Source: GCA-001735895 sp964488685
Lineage (GTDB): Bacteria; Pseudomonadota; Gammaproteobacteria; GCA-001735895
DNA length: 64,000 nt
Reading direction: 5' to 3'
Assembly: GCA_964488685.1 (NCBI GenBank)
Contig: CAZAVY010000001.1
Span: 1-64,000, forward strand
Shown here: positions 33,481 to 41,098 of the stretch, in pieces
How the letters are laid out: each line of letters opens with the position of its first letter
Numbering within the stretch: position 1 is the stretch's first letter
Made by a program: the position numbers and the translations under genes
The notes under the pieces: generated by a model
Seen by the model: the letters and a program-made list of their open reading frames with translations, nothing else
What the model was told of the DNA's origin: nothing
The model's database searches: none

Positions 33481-34083
33481 ATGCACGCATTTCTGTTTGG
33501 ATTCTCACTCGGTTTTTCACTGATTCTCGCGATCGGGGCACAAAACGCTTTCGTACTTAAACAAGGGCTCAAAGGCGAGCATGTCTTGCTGGTATCTCTA
33601 ATTTGTGCGCTGTCGGATGCGCTACTGATTTTGATCGGAGTCAGTGGTTTTCACGTGCTGGTGGCATCGTTTCCAGCGCTGGTGACGATAGCCCGCTACG
33701 GCGGCGCCGGGTTCCTGCTGGTTTACGGGTTGATCAGTTTTTACAAGGCTCTGCGCAATCAACAAGGCCTGCAACCCAGTGAGATCAAGAGCAATAGCCC
33801 CTGGCAATCGGCGCTTACCTGCCTTGCCTTTACCTGGCTCAACCCACATGTCTACCTCGATACGGTGGTGCTGCTGGGTTCGGTGTCAACGCAGTTCCGT
33901 GAACAAATTACCTGGTTTACCGCGGGTGCGATTTCGGCATCTTTTGCGTTCTTCTTTGCGCTCGGCTATGGCGCGCGCCTGTTGCGTCCCGTGTTCGCGA
34001 AACCCGGCGCCTGGCGAATTCTGGATTTTTTAATTGGCTGCATCATGTGGGGCATCGCGCTGCGACTCGTTTTCATGAAATAG
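33481..34083 (+). CDS. argO: LysE/ArgO-family amino acid exporter
   Basis: Six hydrophobic segments over 200 residues and the start FGFSLGFSLILAIGAQNAFVLKQGL identify the LysE superfamily; the AIGAQNAFVLKQG block is characteristic of LysE/ArgO exporters of lysine or arginine. The FTWLNPHVYLDTVVLLG region holds a second family motif. Substrate preference is not certain. The gene has its own promoter region in 33447-33480 and is divergent from the MFS remnant. Confidence 0.88.
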   Translation: MHAFLFGFSLGFSLILAIGAQNAFVLKQGLKGEHVLLVSLICALSDALLILIGVSGFHVLVASFPALVTIARYGGAGFLLVYGLISFYKALRNQQGLQPSEIKSNSPWQSALTCLAFTWLNPHVYLDTVVLLGSVSTQFREQITWFTAGAISASFAFFFALGYGARLLRPVFAKPGAWRILDFLIGCIMWGIALRLVFMK

Positions 34084-34102
34084 CCTGCAATATGCAGATT
34101 TG

Positions 34103-34561
34103 TCAGGTACTGATTTCGAGCTGTTGCCTGGCGCGGGCAATTTTTTGTTGCGCATCCCGGGGCAGATTCCAGCAGTCTTCGCCATACTGGATCAGGAATT
34201 GCGAGTACAACCCCTCGGCAAACATCAGGTTGCTCTCCTCGATGCACTCGTCCCGACAGGCCAGAACTTCTCGTGCCAGGCTGTCACGATCGGCAACCGG
34301 TTCAAACTTGAAGTCCGATATCAGTTCGATACGCGTGATGGTTTCCAGGATCACACGTGCTTGCGCCCAGAACCGGGCAAAGGACTCACGCTTGAAATGT
34401 CGCTGAAAAATTTCACCCCCTTCCATCCGGACCTCGATGAAAGGCTTGCGAAACAGCACATTACAGGCGCGCACGCTTTCAATTCGGCGTTGCTTCGGGG
34501 GCCAGTAAACCAGTTCGTCGATAATCGGGTTATCGGCATATCGATCCAGCGCCTGGTTCAT
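34103..34561 (-). CDS. Conserved-looking cytoplasmic protein of unknown function
   Basis: I do not recognise this 152-residue protein. It has no signal peptide or membrane segment. The composition is charged, mostly helical, with a tryptophan-rich start (DELVYWPPKQRRIE) and three cysteines. It ends 20 bases from the convergent argO stop and begins 23 bases after the phosphatase gene on the same strand, which suggests co-transcription with it. Codon use does not look different from its neighbours. Confidence 0.65.
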   Translation of the reverse strand: MNQALDRYADNPIIDELVYWPPKQRRIESVRACNVLFRKPFIEVRMEGGEIFQRHFKRESFARFWAQARVILETITRIELISDFKFEPVADRDSLAREVLACRDECIEESNLMFAEGLYSQFLIQYGEDCWNLPRDAQQKIARARQQLEIST

Positions 34562-34583
34562 ACCGGTCTGTCACCAGCAAGCA

Positions 34584-35096
34584 TTACTGCTCGCCCGTAG
34601 CATTAACAATGGTTGCGCAGTTGATGACCAACCAGTCTCGTTGTTCATTGGTTTCCGGCACCTTAATACCCCGCATTTTGGAAACATGGGCAAATGCCTG
34701 TTCCGGATCCAGATCACAGTGCAATAAAATTCCGGCAGCCATCAAGCCCGATCGACCGATTCCTGCATGGCAATGCACCAGGGTATTTACGCCCGAGCTG
34801 ATTTGCTGGAACAACTGTCGCGTGATGAGCGTGAATTTTTCTACCGAAGACGGCACTCCCATATCGGGGATCGGAAAGGGAAGGTATTCCATTGCATACG
34901 CTTTGGCCTGTTCGCGTTCGGCATCGAGACCCAGGCCACGGGCCTCACCGGGTTCCAGCAGCGAAACCACTAGCCGAATCTCGAGTCGAGATATATTGAG
35001 AATCGATGCGGGATCCTCCGGTTGCAGCGATGGCAATGCCATGATTGCGAGAAACCCGTTACCGATCGATCCAATCTTGTACATTTCTGCTTGCAT
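34584..35096 (-). CDS. Dual-specificity-type protein phosphatase
   Basis: Residues 108-115 contain the cysteine-phosphatase signature HCHAGIGR (HCx5R), followed by SGLMAAGILL. An aspartate at 78 in PIPDMGVP is the probable general acid. The rest fits the compact DSP/PTP fold of about 170 residues. Bacterial members of this type may act on phosphoproteins or phosphoinositides, and the substrate here is unknown. Two in-frame ATGs occur at codons 1 and 5. It lies upstream of the unnamed 152-residue gene. Confidence 0.85.
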   Translation of the reverse strand: MQAEMYKIGSIGNGFLAIMALPSLQPEDPASILNISRLEIRLVVSLLEPGEARGLGLDAEREQAKAYAMEYLPFPIPDMGVPSSVEKFTLITRQLFQQISSGVNTLVHCHAGIGRSGLMAAGILLHCDLDPEQAFAHVSKMRGIKVPETNEQRDWLVINCATIVNATGEQ

Positions 35097-35215
35097 TCCA
35101 CTCTCCTGATATCAGTTCTCGAGCCGGTCTTTCAATTCATCGATTGAACGAATCGGCGAGTTTGCATGATTTCATCTTCATCACTGGCCGTTTTTTTACA
35201 TCAGCCTAAAAGTCA

Positions 35216-35839
35216 TCAGTAGATTGTTTGTTTTATGTGTTCGGCGTAGTTTTCATCGTAGCTATTACCGTCAAACACCTCGCCGTGCTGTGCGCTGAAG
35301 TGTTTTGCCATTTGACCGGCGCTGGGTAACTCGGACCGCTCGATATAGGATTCCGGATCCCAAAGCCTGGAACGCGCGAGCGCTTTCTGGCATTGGTAAT
35401 AGACCTTTTGTACTGTTATCGACAACACGCTGCTGGCCGGTTTTCCATTGATTGAAAACGAATGGCATAGTTCGCTATCGACCAGGATGTCGGCCTCACC
35501 GCTGATGCGAATCGTTTCACCGACATTGGGGATCAGAAATATAATACCAACCTGGGGGTTGACAATGATATTACGCATCGAGTCGAGCCGGTTGTTGCCT
35601 CTTCGATCTGGAATCTGAATGCAATCCGGTGACACCACTCGCACGAACCCGGGGGGATCACCGCGGGGGGAACAATCCACGCCCGATTCGCCATAGGTCG
35701 CCAGTACCAGGAAAGGCGAAGCCTCGATAAACTGTCGATAAAGCTCGTCGATATGATCGATTTCTTTCCAGATTGATCGTTGCGTTACGGGTCCCAGGTA
35801 AATGTTTTCGAGCATTTCGATCGAGTTGATTTTTTGCAT
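35216..35839 (-). CDS. Pyridoxamine 5'-phosphate oxidase-like FMN-binding protein (MSMEG_1061 type)
   Basis: This 207-residue protein has the split-barrel flavin-binding fold: ASPFLVLATYGESGVDCSPRGDPPG near residue 40 and NRLDSMRNIIVNPQVGIIFLIP are typical of the MSMEG_1061-type PPOX-like flavoproteins. The C-terminal half carries VQKVYYQCQKALARS, also typical. They probably bind FMN or F420-type flavins; the reaction is unknown. It has no clear partner gene. Confidence 0.8.
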   Translation of the reverse strand: MQKINSIEMLENIYLGPVTQRSIWKEIDHIDELYRQFIEASPFLVLATYGESGVDCSPRGDPPGFVRVVSPDCIQIPDRRGNNRLDSMRNIIVNPQVGIIFLIPNVGETIRISGEADILVDSELCHSFSINGKPASSVLSITVQKVYYQCQKALARSRLWDPESYIERSELPSAGQMAKHFSAQHGEVFDGNSYDENYAEHIKQTIY

Positions 35840-36153
35840 TAATTATCCGGTTTTTTATTGCCTGTAGAAAACCCGCACGATTCGGCCTCCAAAATTTTGA
35901 TCGCCTTTGGATTGGCCATCCAATCTGCTATCGACAAAGTATACCCGTGTCGCGATCTACATTCTAAGATATCTCGGTAAAATAAAACTCACAGTCTGTT
36001 TTACACGACCCTACCGGGAGCTGGTTTTTATCGAGGCCGGGTAGATCGGTAACAGCATCTTCGCCTTTGCGCGCCGAATTCGCTACTATTGCACCCGCTT
36101 CCCGATAATTAAGTTTCACAATATTCACTTTCCGCTAATCAGCCATTCTATAG
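35840..36153. other. Intergenic gap without a gene
   Basis: Between the PPOX gene and the liv remnants I see no reading frame with family resemblance or ribosome-binding site. It probably holds the promoters of the flanking units. Confidence 0.5.
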
Positions 36154-36786
36154 ATGATTCGCGTTGACGACGTCTGCAAATACTTTGGTGGTTTGAAAGC
36201 GGTCGATCATGTCTCGCTCGAAATCACTGAAGGTTCCATCACAGGGCTAATCGGTCCAAACGGTGCCGGCAAAACCACGCTCTTCAACACCATCGCCGGT
36301 CTCTATGCCCCGACCTCGGGTCGAATTTTTCTCGATGACAAGGATATCACCGGTTTAAAATCACACCAGCTATTCGACCAGGGCCTGTTACGCACCTTTC
36401 AGATTGCACGGGAATTTACACGACTTTCGGTCGTCGAGAATCTGATGATGGTGCCGGCACATCAATCGGGGGAAAACCTGGTCAACACCTGGTTTCGAAG
36501 ACGACGGATCGAACAGGAAGAACGCAGGATCTACCAGCGTGCTATGGAAGTGATCGATTTTCTGAATCTGGGGCGGGTTGCCGGCTACGGGGGCGCGGAT
36601 ATCCGCAGAGGATGTTCGATCGAGGTAAACCAAGCTGGGATCGCGGTAATCGTCGGTCCAAACGGCGCGGGTAAATCGACCGCGATGAAAGCCCTGCTCG
36701 GCATGCTGGGGCTGATACAGGGCAAGGTGTATTTCCGGGGTAAGGATATTTCCGCACTAACGCCACAGGATCGAATTGCCGAGTAA
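36154..36786 (+). pseudogene. Chimeric LivG-LivF remnant (branched-chain amino acid ABC ATPases)
   Basis: Codons 1-146 read as the N-terminus of LivG, with Walker A GPNGAGKTT at 34-42. Codons from about 147 (AGYGGADIRRG) onward read as the N-terminus of LivF, with a second Walker A, GPNGAGKST, near residue 168. Neither half reaches its signature motif (LSGGQ) or Walker B, so no complete ATPase is made. The simplest history is a deletion between livG and livF. A second deletion at about 36780 then joins the LivF part to livM. The reading frame is open, so a 210-residue protein could be expressed, but it could not work as a normal transporter ATPase. Confidence 0.8.
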
Positions 36787-36788
36787 AA

Positions 36789-37270
36789 GCACTGAACTCG
36801 CCGTGGGGCCGCATGATACAAGCGATACGCGACAACGAGATTGCGGCCGGCGCAATGGGCAAAGACGTCGCGCGACGTCACCTGCAAATATTTATCATCG
36901 GCTCCGCGGTCATCGGCATCGCAGGGGCGATGTTAACCACTGTGGATGGTCAGTTCACTCCGACCTCATACCGGCGCTGCGCTACACCTTTCTGATCTGG
37001 GTTATGGTGATTGTGGGAGGTTCGGGTAACAACATGGGCGCGGTGCTGGGTGGATTTTTGATCTGGTTGCTCTGGATTGAAGCCGAACCGGTAGGCGTCT
37101 GGTTGATGCAGGCAGGCACGGGCTGGCTCGATGAAAATAGTGCACTGCGGGTTCACCTGATCGGAAACGCCCAGCACATGCGCCTGTTTTTCATGGGCCT
37201 GGTTTTGTTAATGGTACTGCGTTTCAGCCCTGGGGGCATATTGCCCGAGGTGGTGAGCAAACCGAAGTGA
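36789..37270 (+). pseudogene. LivM permease C-terminal remnant, frameshifted
   Basis: From about 36789 the frame gives ALNSPWGRMIQAIRDNEIAA, GAMGKDVARRHLQIF and a membrane segment, ending in TPTSYRRCATPF. In the adjacent frame the continuation is ALRYTFLIWVMVIVGGSGNN and two further membrane segments up to LPEVVSKPK at 37270. The frame changes near 36965-36975, so the gene is broken there as well. About 160 codons survive of the roughly 350 expected. The livH gene is completely absent. Confidence 0.8.
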
Positions 37271-37374
37271 TGCCAGAACCAAGACCTGGAGGGGTGTTCC
37301 CCATGGCCGCACCCCGGTAGGACCTTGTTTGACAAATCTGCGCAGGGCTTCGCTCGCTCCTTGCAAATTACAGG

Positions 37375-38553
37375 CTAGTGAATCTTGATGGTATTCCACT
37401 TACCGTTGCCGATTTCGAGTTCCTTGTAGGAACCGAAGACTTCACCAACATCGTTAAACTCGACATTGGTCGCGCCCTGGTAATCGACGTCGCCACCGGC
37501 CGCGATTATCTTTAACGCCTTGCCGAGTTCACCCGGGCCAATCTTTTTGCCGGGTGCATTCGCAACCATCATCATTTTCGATTGAATAGCGGCACGATCT
37601 GCAGAGCCCGCAGCCTGAATCGCCAATACTATCAGTGCAGCGGCGTCATAGGATTCAGGAACAAAAGGACCGTCGCCGGTAACGCCGTTGGCACCGGCAT
37701 AACTCATAAAGGCATCGGCACCCGATGCGCCGCCGGGCAAGGTTGCAATCGAGCCGTCGAGGTCTGGACCGATTGCGGCCAGCAGCGAGTCTCCCACCAT
37801 GCCATCAGCGAGGATGAAACTATCAAAAGCATCGGCCTCTATCGACGCCTGAATGATGCCTTTACCACCCTGGTCAACATAACCGAAAACCGCAAGATAC
37901 TTCGAACCGGATGCCGACAACGCGCCCACTTCAGCCGAGTAGTCAGCTTTACCATCTTCGTGTGCGGCAGTGATCGAAATCTTGCCTCCGACGGCTTTAA
38001 AGGCAGTACCGAAGGAATCGGAAAGTCCTTTGCCATAGTCATTATTGGTATAGGTAATCGCGACTTCATCGATTCCGCGGCTTTGCAATACATTGGCCAG
38101 CACCTGTCCCTGGCGGGCATCTGAAGGTGCGGTGCGATGGAATAAACCGTTGTCGTGAATCGACGACAAGGCGGGAGACGTAGCCGACGGTGAAACCATC
38201 ACGACACCATTCGGGATCGCAACATTATTGGCTATCGCCGTGGTTACGCCGGAACAATCAGCACCCATAATCGCCGCGACACCATCGGCGGTAATGAGCC
38301 GTTCGGCGACAGCTGTCGCCGCGGCGGCGTCTAGGCAGGTCGAATCACCCCGTACCGCTACGATGGTTTTGCCACCGAGTAAATTACCCGACCTGGAAGC
38401 TTCCGAAAATGCCAGTTCGGCGCCAGATGCCATGCCCGGGGTAAGCGATTCTTTCGGCCCGGTAAAGCCCAGAATAACCCCGATTTTAATATCATCGGCC
38501 ATACCCTGGGCCGACAACACCAGCAAGGCTGTAGTTATAAGAATATATTTCAC
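37375..38553 (-). CDS. Branched-chain amino acid type ABC transporter substrate-binding protein
   Basis: A signal peptide (about 1-19, ending GMA) precedes a two-lobed type I periplasmic binding fold. Family blocks are IKIGVILGFTGPKESLTPGM, VAAIMGADCSGVTTAIA and ITYTNNDYGKGLSDSF. Ligand preference could be amino acids, amides or similar compounds. At 392 residues it is complete. It converges on the broken livG-livF-livM genes, so it is orphaned here and would need a permease encoded elsewhere. A palindrome at 38580-38596 lies just upstream of its start. Confidence 0.88.
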   Translation of the reverse strand: MKYILITTALLVLSAQGMADDIKIGVILGFTGPKESLTPGMASGAELAFSEASRSGNLLGGKTIVAVRGDSTCLDAAAATAVAERLITADGVAAIMGADCSGVTTAIANNVAIPNGVVMVSPSATSPALSSIHDNGLFHRTAPSDARQGQVLANVLQSRGIDEVAITYTNNDYGKGLSDSFGTAFKAVGGKISITAAHEDGKADYSAEVGALSASGSKYLAVFGYVDQGGKGIIQASIEADAFDSFILADGMVGDSLLAAIGPDLDGSIATLPGGASGADAFMSYAGANGVTGDGPFVPESYDAAALIVLAIQAAGSADRAAIQSKMMMVANAPGKKIGPGELGKALKIIAAGGDVDYQGATNVEFNDVGEVFGSYKELEIGNGKWNTIKIH

Positions 38554-38579
38554 TAGATCTCTCTCAGCGCTGTTTTAGT

Positions 38580-38596
38580 TTTATATCCGATATAAA
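38580..38596. promoter_or_regulatory. 17-bp palindrome, candidate operator of the substrate-binding protein gene
   Basis: TTTATATCCGATATAAA is a perfect 8-bp inverted repeat around a single central base. It lies 27 bases upstream of the substrate-binding protein start codon. Perfect symmetry and position are what a repressor-binding site would show, but no regulator gene adjoins and AT-rich palindromes are common. Confidence 0.35.
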
Positions 38597-38774
38597 ATGG
38601 ATTGCTCATGCGGCGTTAGTTTCACAATACTACCATTGATTTTCAGACCCTGCATGTGGCAGCAGTTGTAATGATCCTTTAAAATACTTGTTTTTACTGG
38701 CGTTTTTTACCTATTTCAGGCATTTTCCATGGTTTGTGGTTAAGTTGAACCATTCCATGTTGTTGGTCGGCAGT

Positions 38775-40142
38775 ATGAATCGTAAACCTTCTCCGTCCAG
38801 TTGGCGAAAGTTTCCGATCACGCAACAACCGGTTTACCCTGACCAGGATCACTTGAAGGATGTGGAACGCCGGCTGTGCGCGTTACCACCACTGGTTTTT
38901 GCGCAGGAAATTCGAGATCTGAAACAAAACCTCGCCAATGTAAGCAACCGCAATGGCTTTGTGCTTCAAGGTGGCGACTGCGCCGAATCTTTTTCTGAAT
39001 TCAGCGCCAACAAAATACGGGACACCTTTAGGGTATTACTGCAAATGGCGGTGGTGCTGACTTTTGCCGGCCGGCGTCCCGTCACAAAACTCGCCCGCAT
39101 GGCAGGGCAATTCGCAAAACCGCGTTCGGCCGACTTCGAAGAAATTAACGGGGCTTCACTTCCCAGCTTCCGCGGCGACATCATCAACGGGGCAGAAGCC
39201 ACTCCCAGTGCCAGGGTTCCCGATCCCGAACGTATGCTGCAGGCGTACAACCAGAGCGCATCGACGCTTAACCTGTTGCGAGCCTTTGCCCAAGGGGGGT
39301 TCGCAGACCTCCATCAAGTGCATCGTTGGAACATGAGTTTTGTAAAAGCGAGCCCGGGCAAGCAACGTTATCTTAAAATGTCAGAGCGTATCGAAGACGC
39401 ACTGGAATTCATGGAAATATGCGGGGTCACTTCGCTCAATGCCCCATCAATTCGCGAAACCCAATTGTTCACATCACATGAAGCCTTGTTGCTGAATTAT
39501 GAGGAAGCGTTATCCCGTGTCGATTCCTTCACCGGAAAATTTTACAACTGCTCTGCTCATTTCGTTTGGATCGGTGAACGAACTCGCCAACTCGATCACG
39601 CACATGTCGAGTACTTCAAGCAGATCGAAAACCCGGTTGGCGTCAAAATCGGCCCCGGTACGAAACCCGACGACCTGCTGCGTTTGATCGACGCACTCAA
39701 CCCTGACAACGAAGCGGGAAGGCTGATGTTGATAACGCGTATGGGTGCCGACAAACTTCCCGAGGCGCTACCTGCCCTGATTCGCGCGGTACAAAAACAA
39801 GGCTGTAAACTGGTCTGGTCGTCAGACCCGATGCATGGTAATACGGTTAAAGCCAGTACCGGTTACAAGACGCGCCAATTTGATGATATTCTACGAGAAC
39901 TACGCCATTTTTTTGCGGTACACCAGGCCGAGGGAAGTTACCCCGGGGGCATTCATCTGGAAATGACCGGTGAACATGTCACCGAATGTACCGGTGGTGC
40001 TTATCAAATCTCCGACTCCGATCTGGCTACACGTTACCTGACCAGCTGCGACCCACGACTAAATGCGGACCAGGTACTCGAGCTTGCCTACCTGATTGCC
40101 GATGCCTTCAAGTACGCCGAACCCCATTCTTCAAACCAGTAA
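38775..40142 (+). CDS. 3-deoxy-7-phosphoheptulonate synthase, class II (DAHP synthase)
   Basis: The enzyme condenses phosphoenolpyruvate and erythrose 4-phosphate, the first step of the shikimate pathway. The class II (plant/microbial type) blocks are visible: QPVYPDQDHLKDVERRL, NGFVLQGGDCAESF, PVTKLARMAGQFAKPRS and VGVKIGPGTKPDDLLRLIDALNP; WSSDPMHGNT holds metal ligands. The frame is open from 38688, but the ATG at 38775 (MNRKPSPSSWRKFP) starts where the family does. The product is 455 residues, normal. It is followed after 26 bases by an MTHFR-family gene. Confidence 0.93.
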   Translation: MNRKPSPSSWRKFPITQQPVYPDQDHLKDVERRLCALPPLVFAQEIRDLKQNLANVSNRNGFVLQGGDCAESFSEFSANKIRDTFRVLLQMAVVLTFAGRRPVTKLARMAGQFAKPRSADFEEINGASLPSFRGDIINGAEATPSARVPDPERMLQAYNQSASTLNLLRAFAQGGFADLHQVHRWNMSFVKASPGKQRYLKMSERIEDALEFMEICGVTSLNAPSIRETQLFTSHEALLLNYEEALSRVDSFTGKFYNCSAHFVWIGERTRQLDHAHVEYFKQIENPVGVKIGPGTKPDDLLRLIDALNPDNEAGRLMLITRMGADKLPEALPALIRAVQKQGCKLVWSSDPMHGNTVKASTGYKTRQFDDILRELRHFFAVHQAEGSYPGGIHLEMTGEHVTECTGGAYQISDSDLATRYLTSCDPRLNADQVLELAYLIADAFKYAEPHSSNQ

Positions 40143-40168
40143 AGCCACCATTACCCGGAACAACAGTT

Positions 40169-41098
40169 ATGACCGATACTGCTCCGAGTAATCTTGCTCG
40201 TGTCCTGAAAGCCGGTGAATTTGCAATAACTGCTGAAACCTCACCACCCGATGCCGCCTCGTCCGATGCAGTTATAGACCGTGTCGCCTGTTTATACGGG
40301 CTTGCGGATGCAATCAATGTAACCGACAGCGCCAGCGCGCGCGTCCATATGTCGGCGTTTGCTGCTGCGGTTATAATGGCAGGCGCGGGAATCGAACCGG
40401 TTTTACAACAGACCACTCGTGATCGCAATCGTCTCGCTCTGCAAGGCGATGTGGTCGGCGCCGCGGCCCTCGGAATTCACAACTTCCTGTGTTTGACCGG
40501 CGACAAAATGACAGCGGGGGACCAACCCGATGCAGCCGAGGTGTTCGAAATCGACAGTGGTGAATTGATGCGGCAATTGCGTGAAATGCGTGATGCCGGG
40601 AAATTTCCATCGGGCCGCGCAATCAGCCCTGCTCCAGCGCTATTCCTGGGTGCTGCGGAAATGCCGGCGGAACCTGGTGACAACTGGCCGGCAACGAGAT
40701 TACAGGCCAAAATCGATAACGGAACTCAGTTTTTTCAAACCCAGTATTGCTTTGAGCTGGACAAGGTCAAACGTTATTGCCAGGCGTTGGTCGATGGCGG
40801 TTTCACCGAGCAGGCTTATTTCCTGATCGGTGTCGGTCCGCTGGCTTCAGCGAAGTCGGCTCGCTGGATGAACGAAAATCTGTTCGGGGTGCAGGTTCCG
40901 GAAAACATCATCAAACGGCTCGATGGCGCCGATGATCAAAAGGCCGAAGGACGCGCGATCTGTGCCGAACTGTTACGGGGGTTCTCCGAAATTGAAGGTT
41001 GCGCCGGCGCCCACCTGATGGCGCCCCACGGGGAGGCTTGCTGCGCCCAGGTCATCAAGGAATCGGGATTGCTGGAAATCAGGCGTCAACCAACCTGA
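40169..41098 (+). CDS. Methylenetetrahydrofolate reductase-family protein
   Basis: This is a TIM-barrel flavoprotein of the MetF family, 309 residues. It contains ITAETSPPDAASSDAV, DAINVTDSASARVHMSAF, an LCLTGDKMTAGDQP block and the FFQTQYCFELDKV segment, all matching MTHFR-like proteins. Start ATG 40169 follows the DAHP synthase stop. The protein differs from canonical MetF at its ends and may serve another C1 reaction, so I give no symbol. Its 3' end overlaps the selD gene by 20 bases on the other strand. Confidence 0.82.
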   Translation: MTDTAPSNLARVLKAGEFAITAETSPPDAASSDAVIDRVACLYGLADAINVTDSASARVHMSAFAAAVIMAGAGIEPVLQQTTRDRNRLALQGDVVGAAALGIHNFLCLTGDKMTAGDQPDAAEVFEIDSGELMRQLREMRDAGKFPSGRAISPAPALFLGAAEMPAEPGDNWPATRLQAKIDNGTQFFQTQYCFELDKVKRYCQALVDGGFTEQAYFLIGVGPLASAKSARWMNENLFGVQVPENIIKRLDGADDQKAEGRAICAELLRGFSEIEGCAGAHLMAPHGEACCAQVIKESGLLEIRRQPT

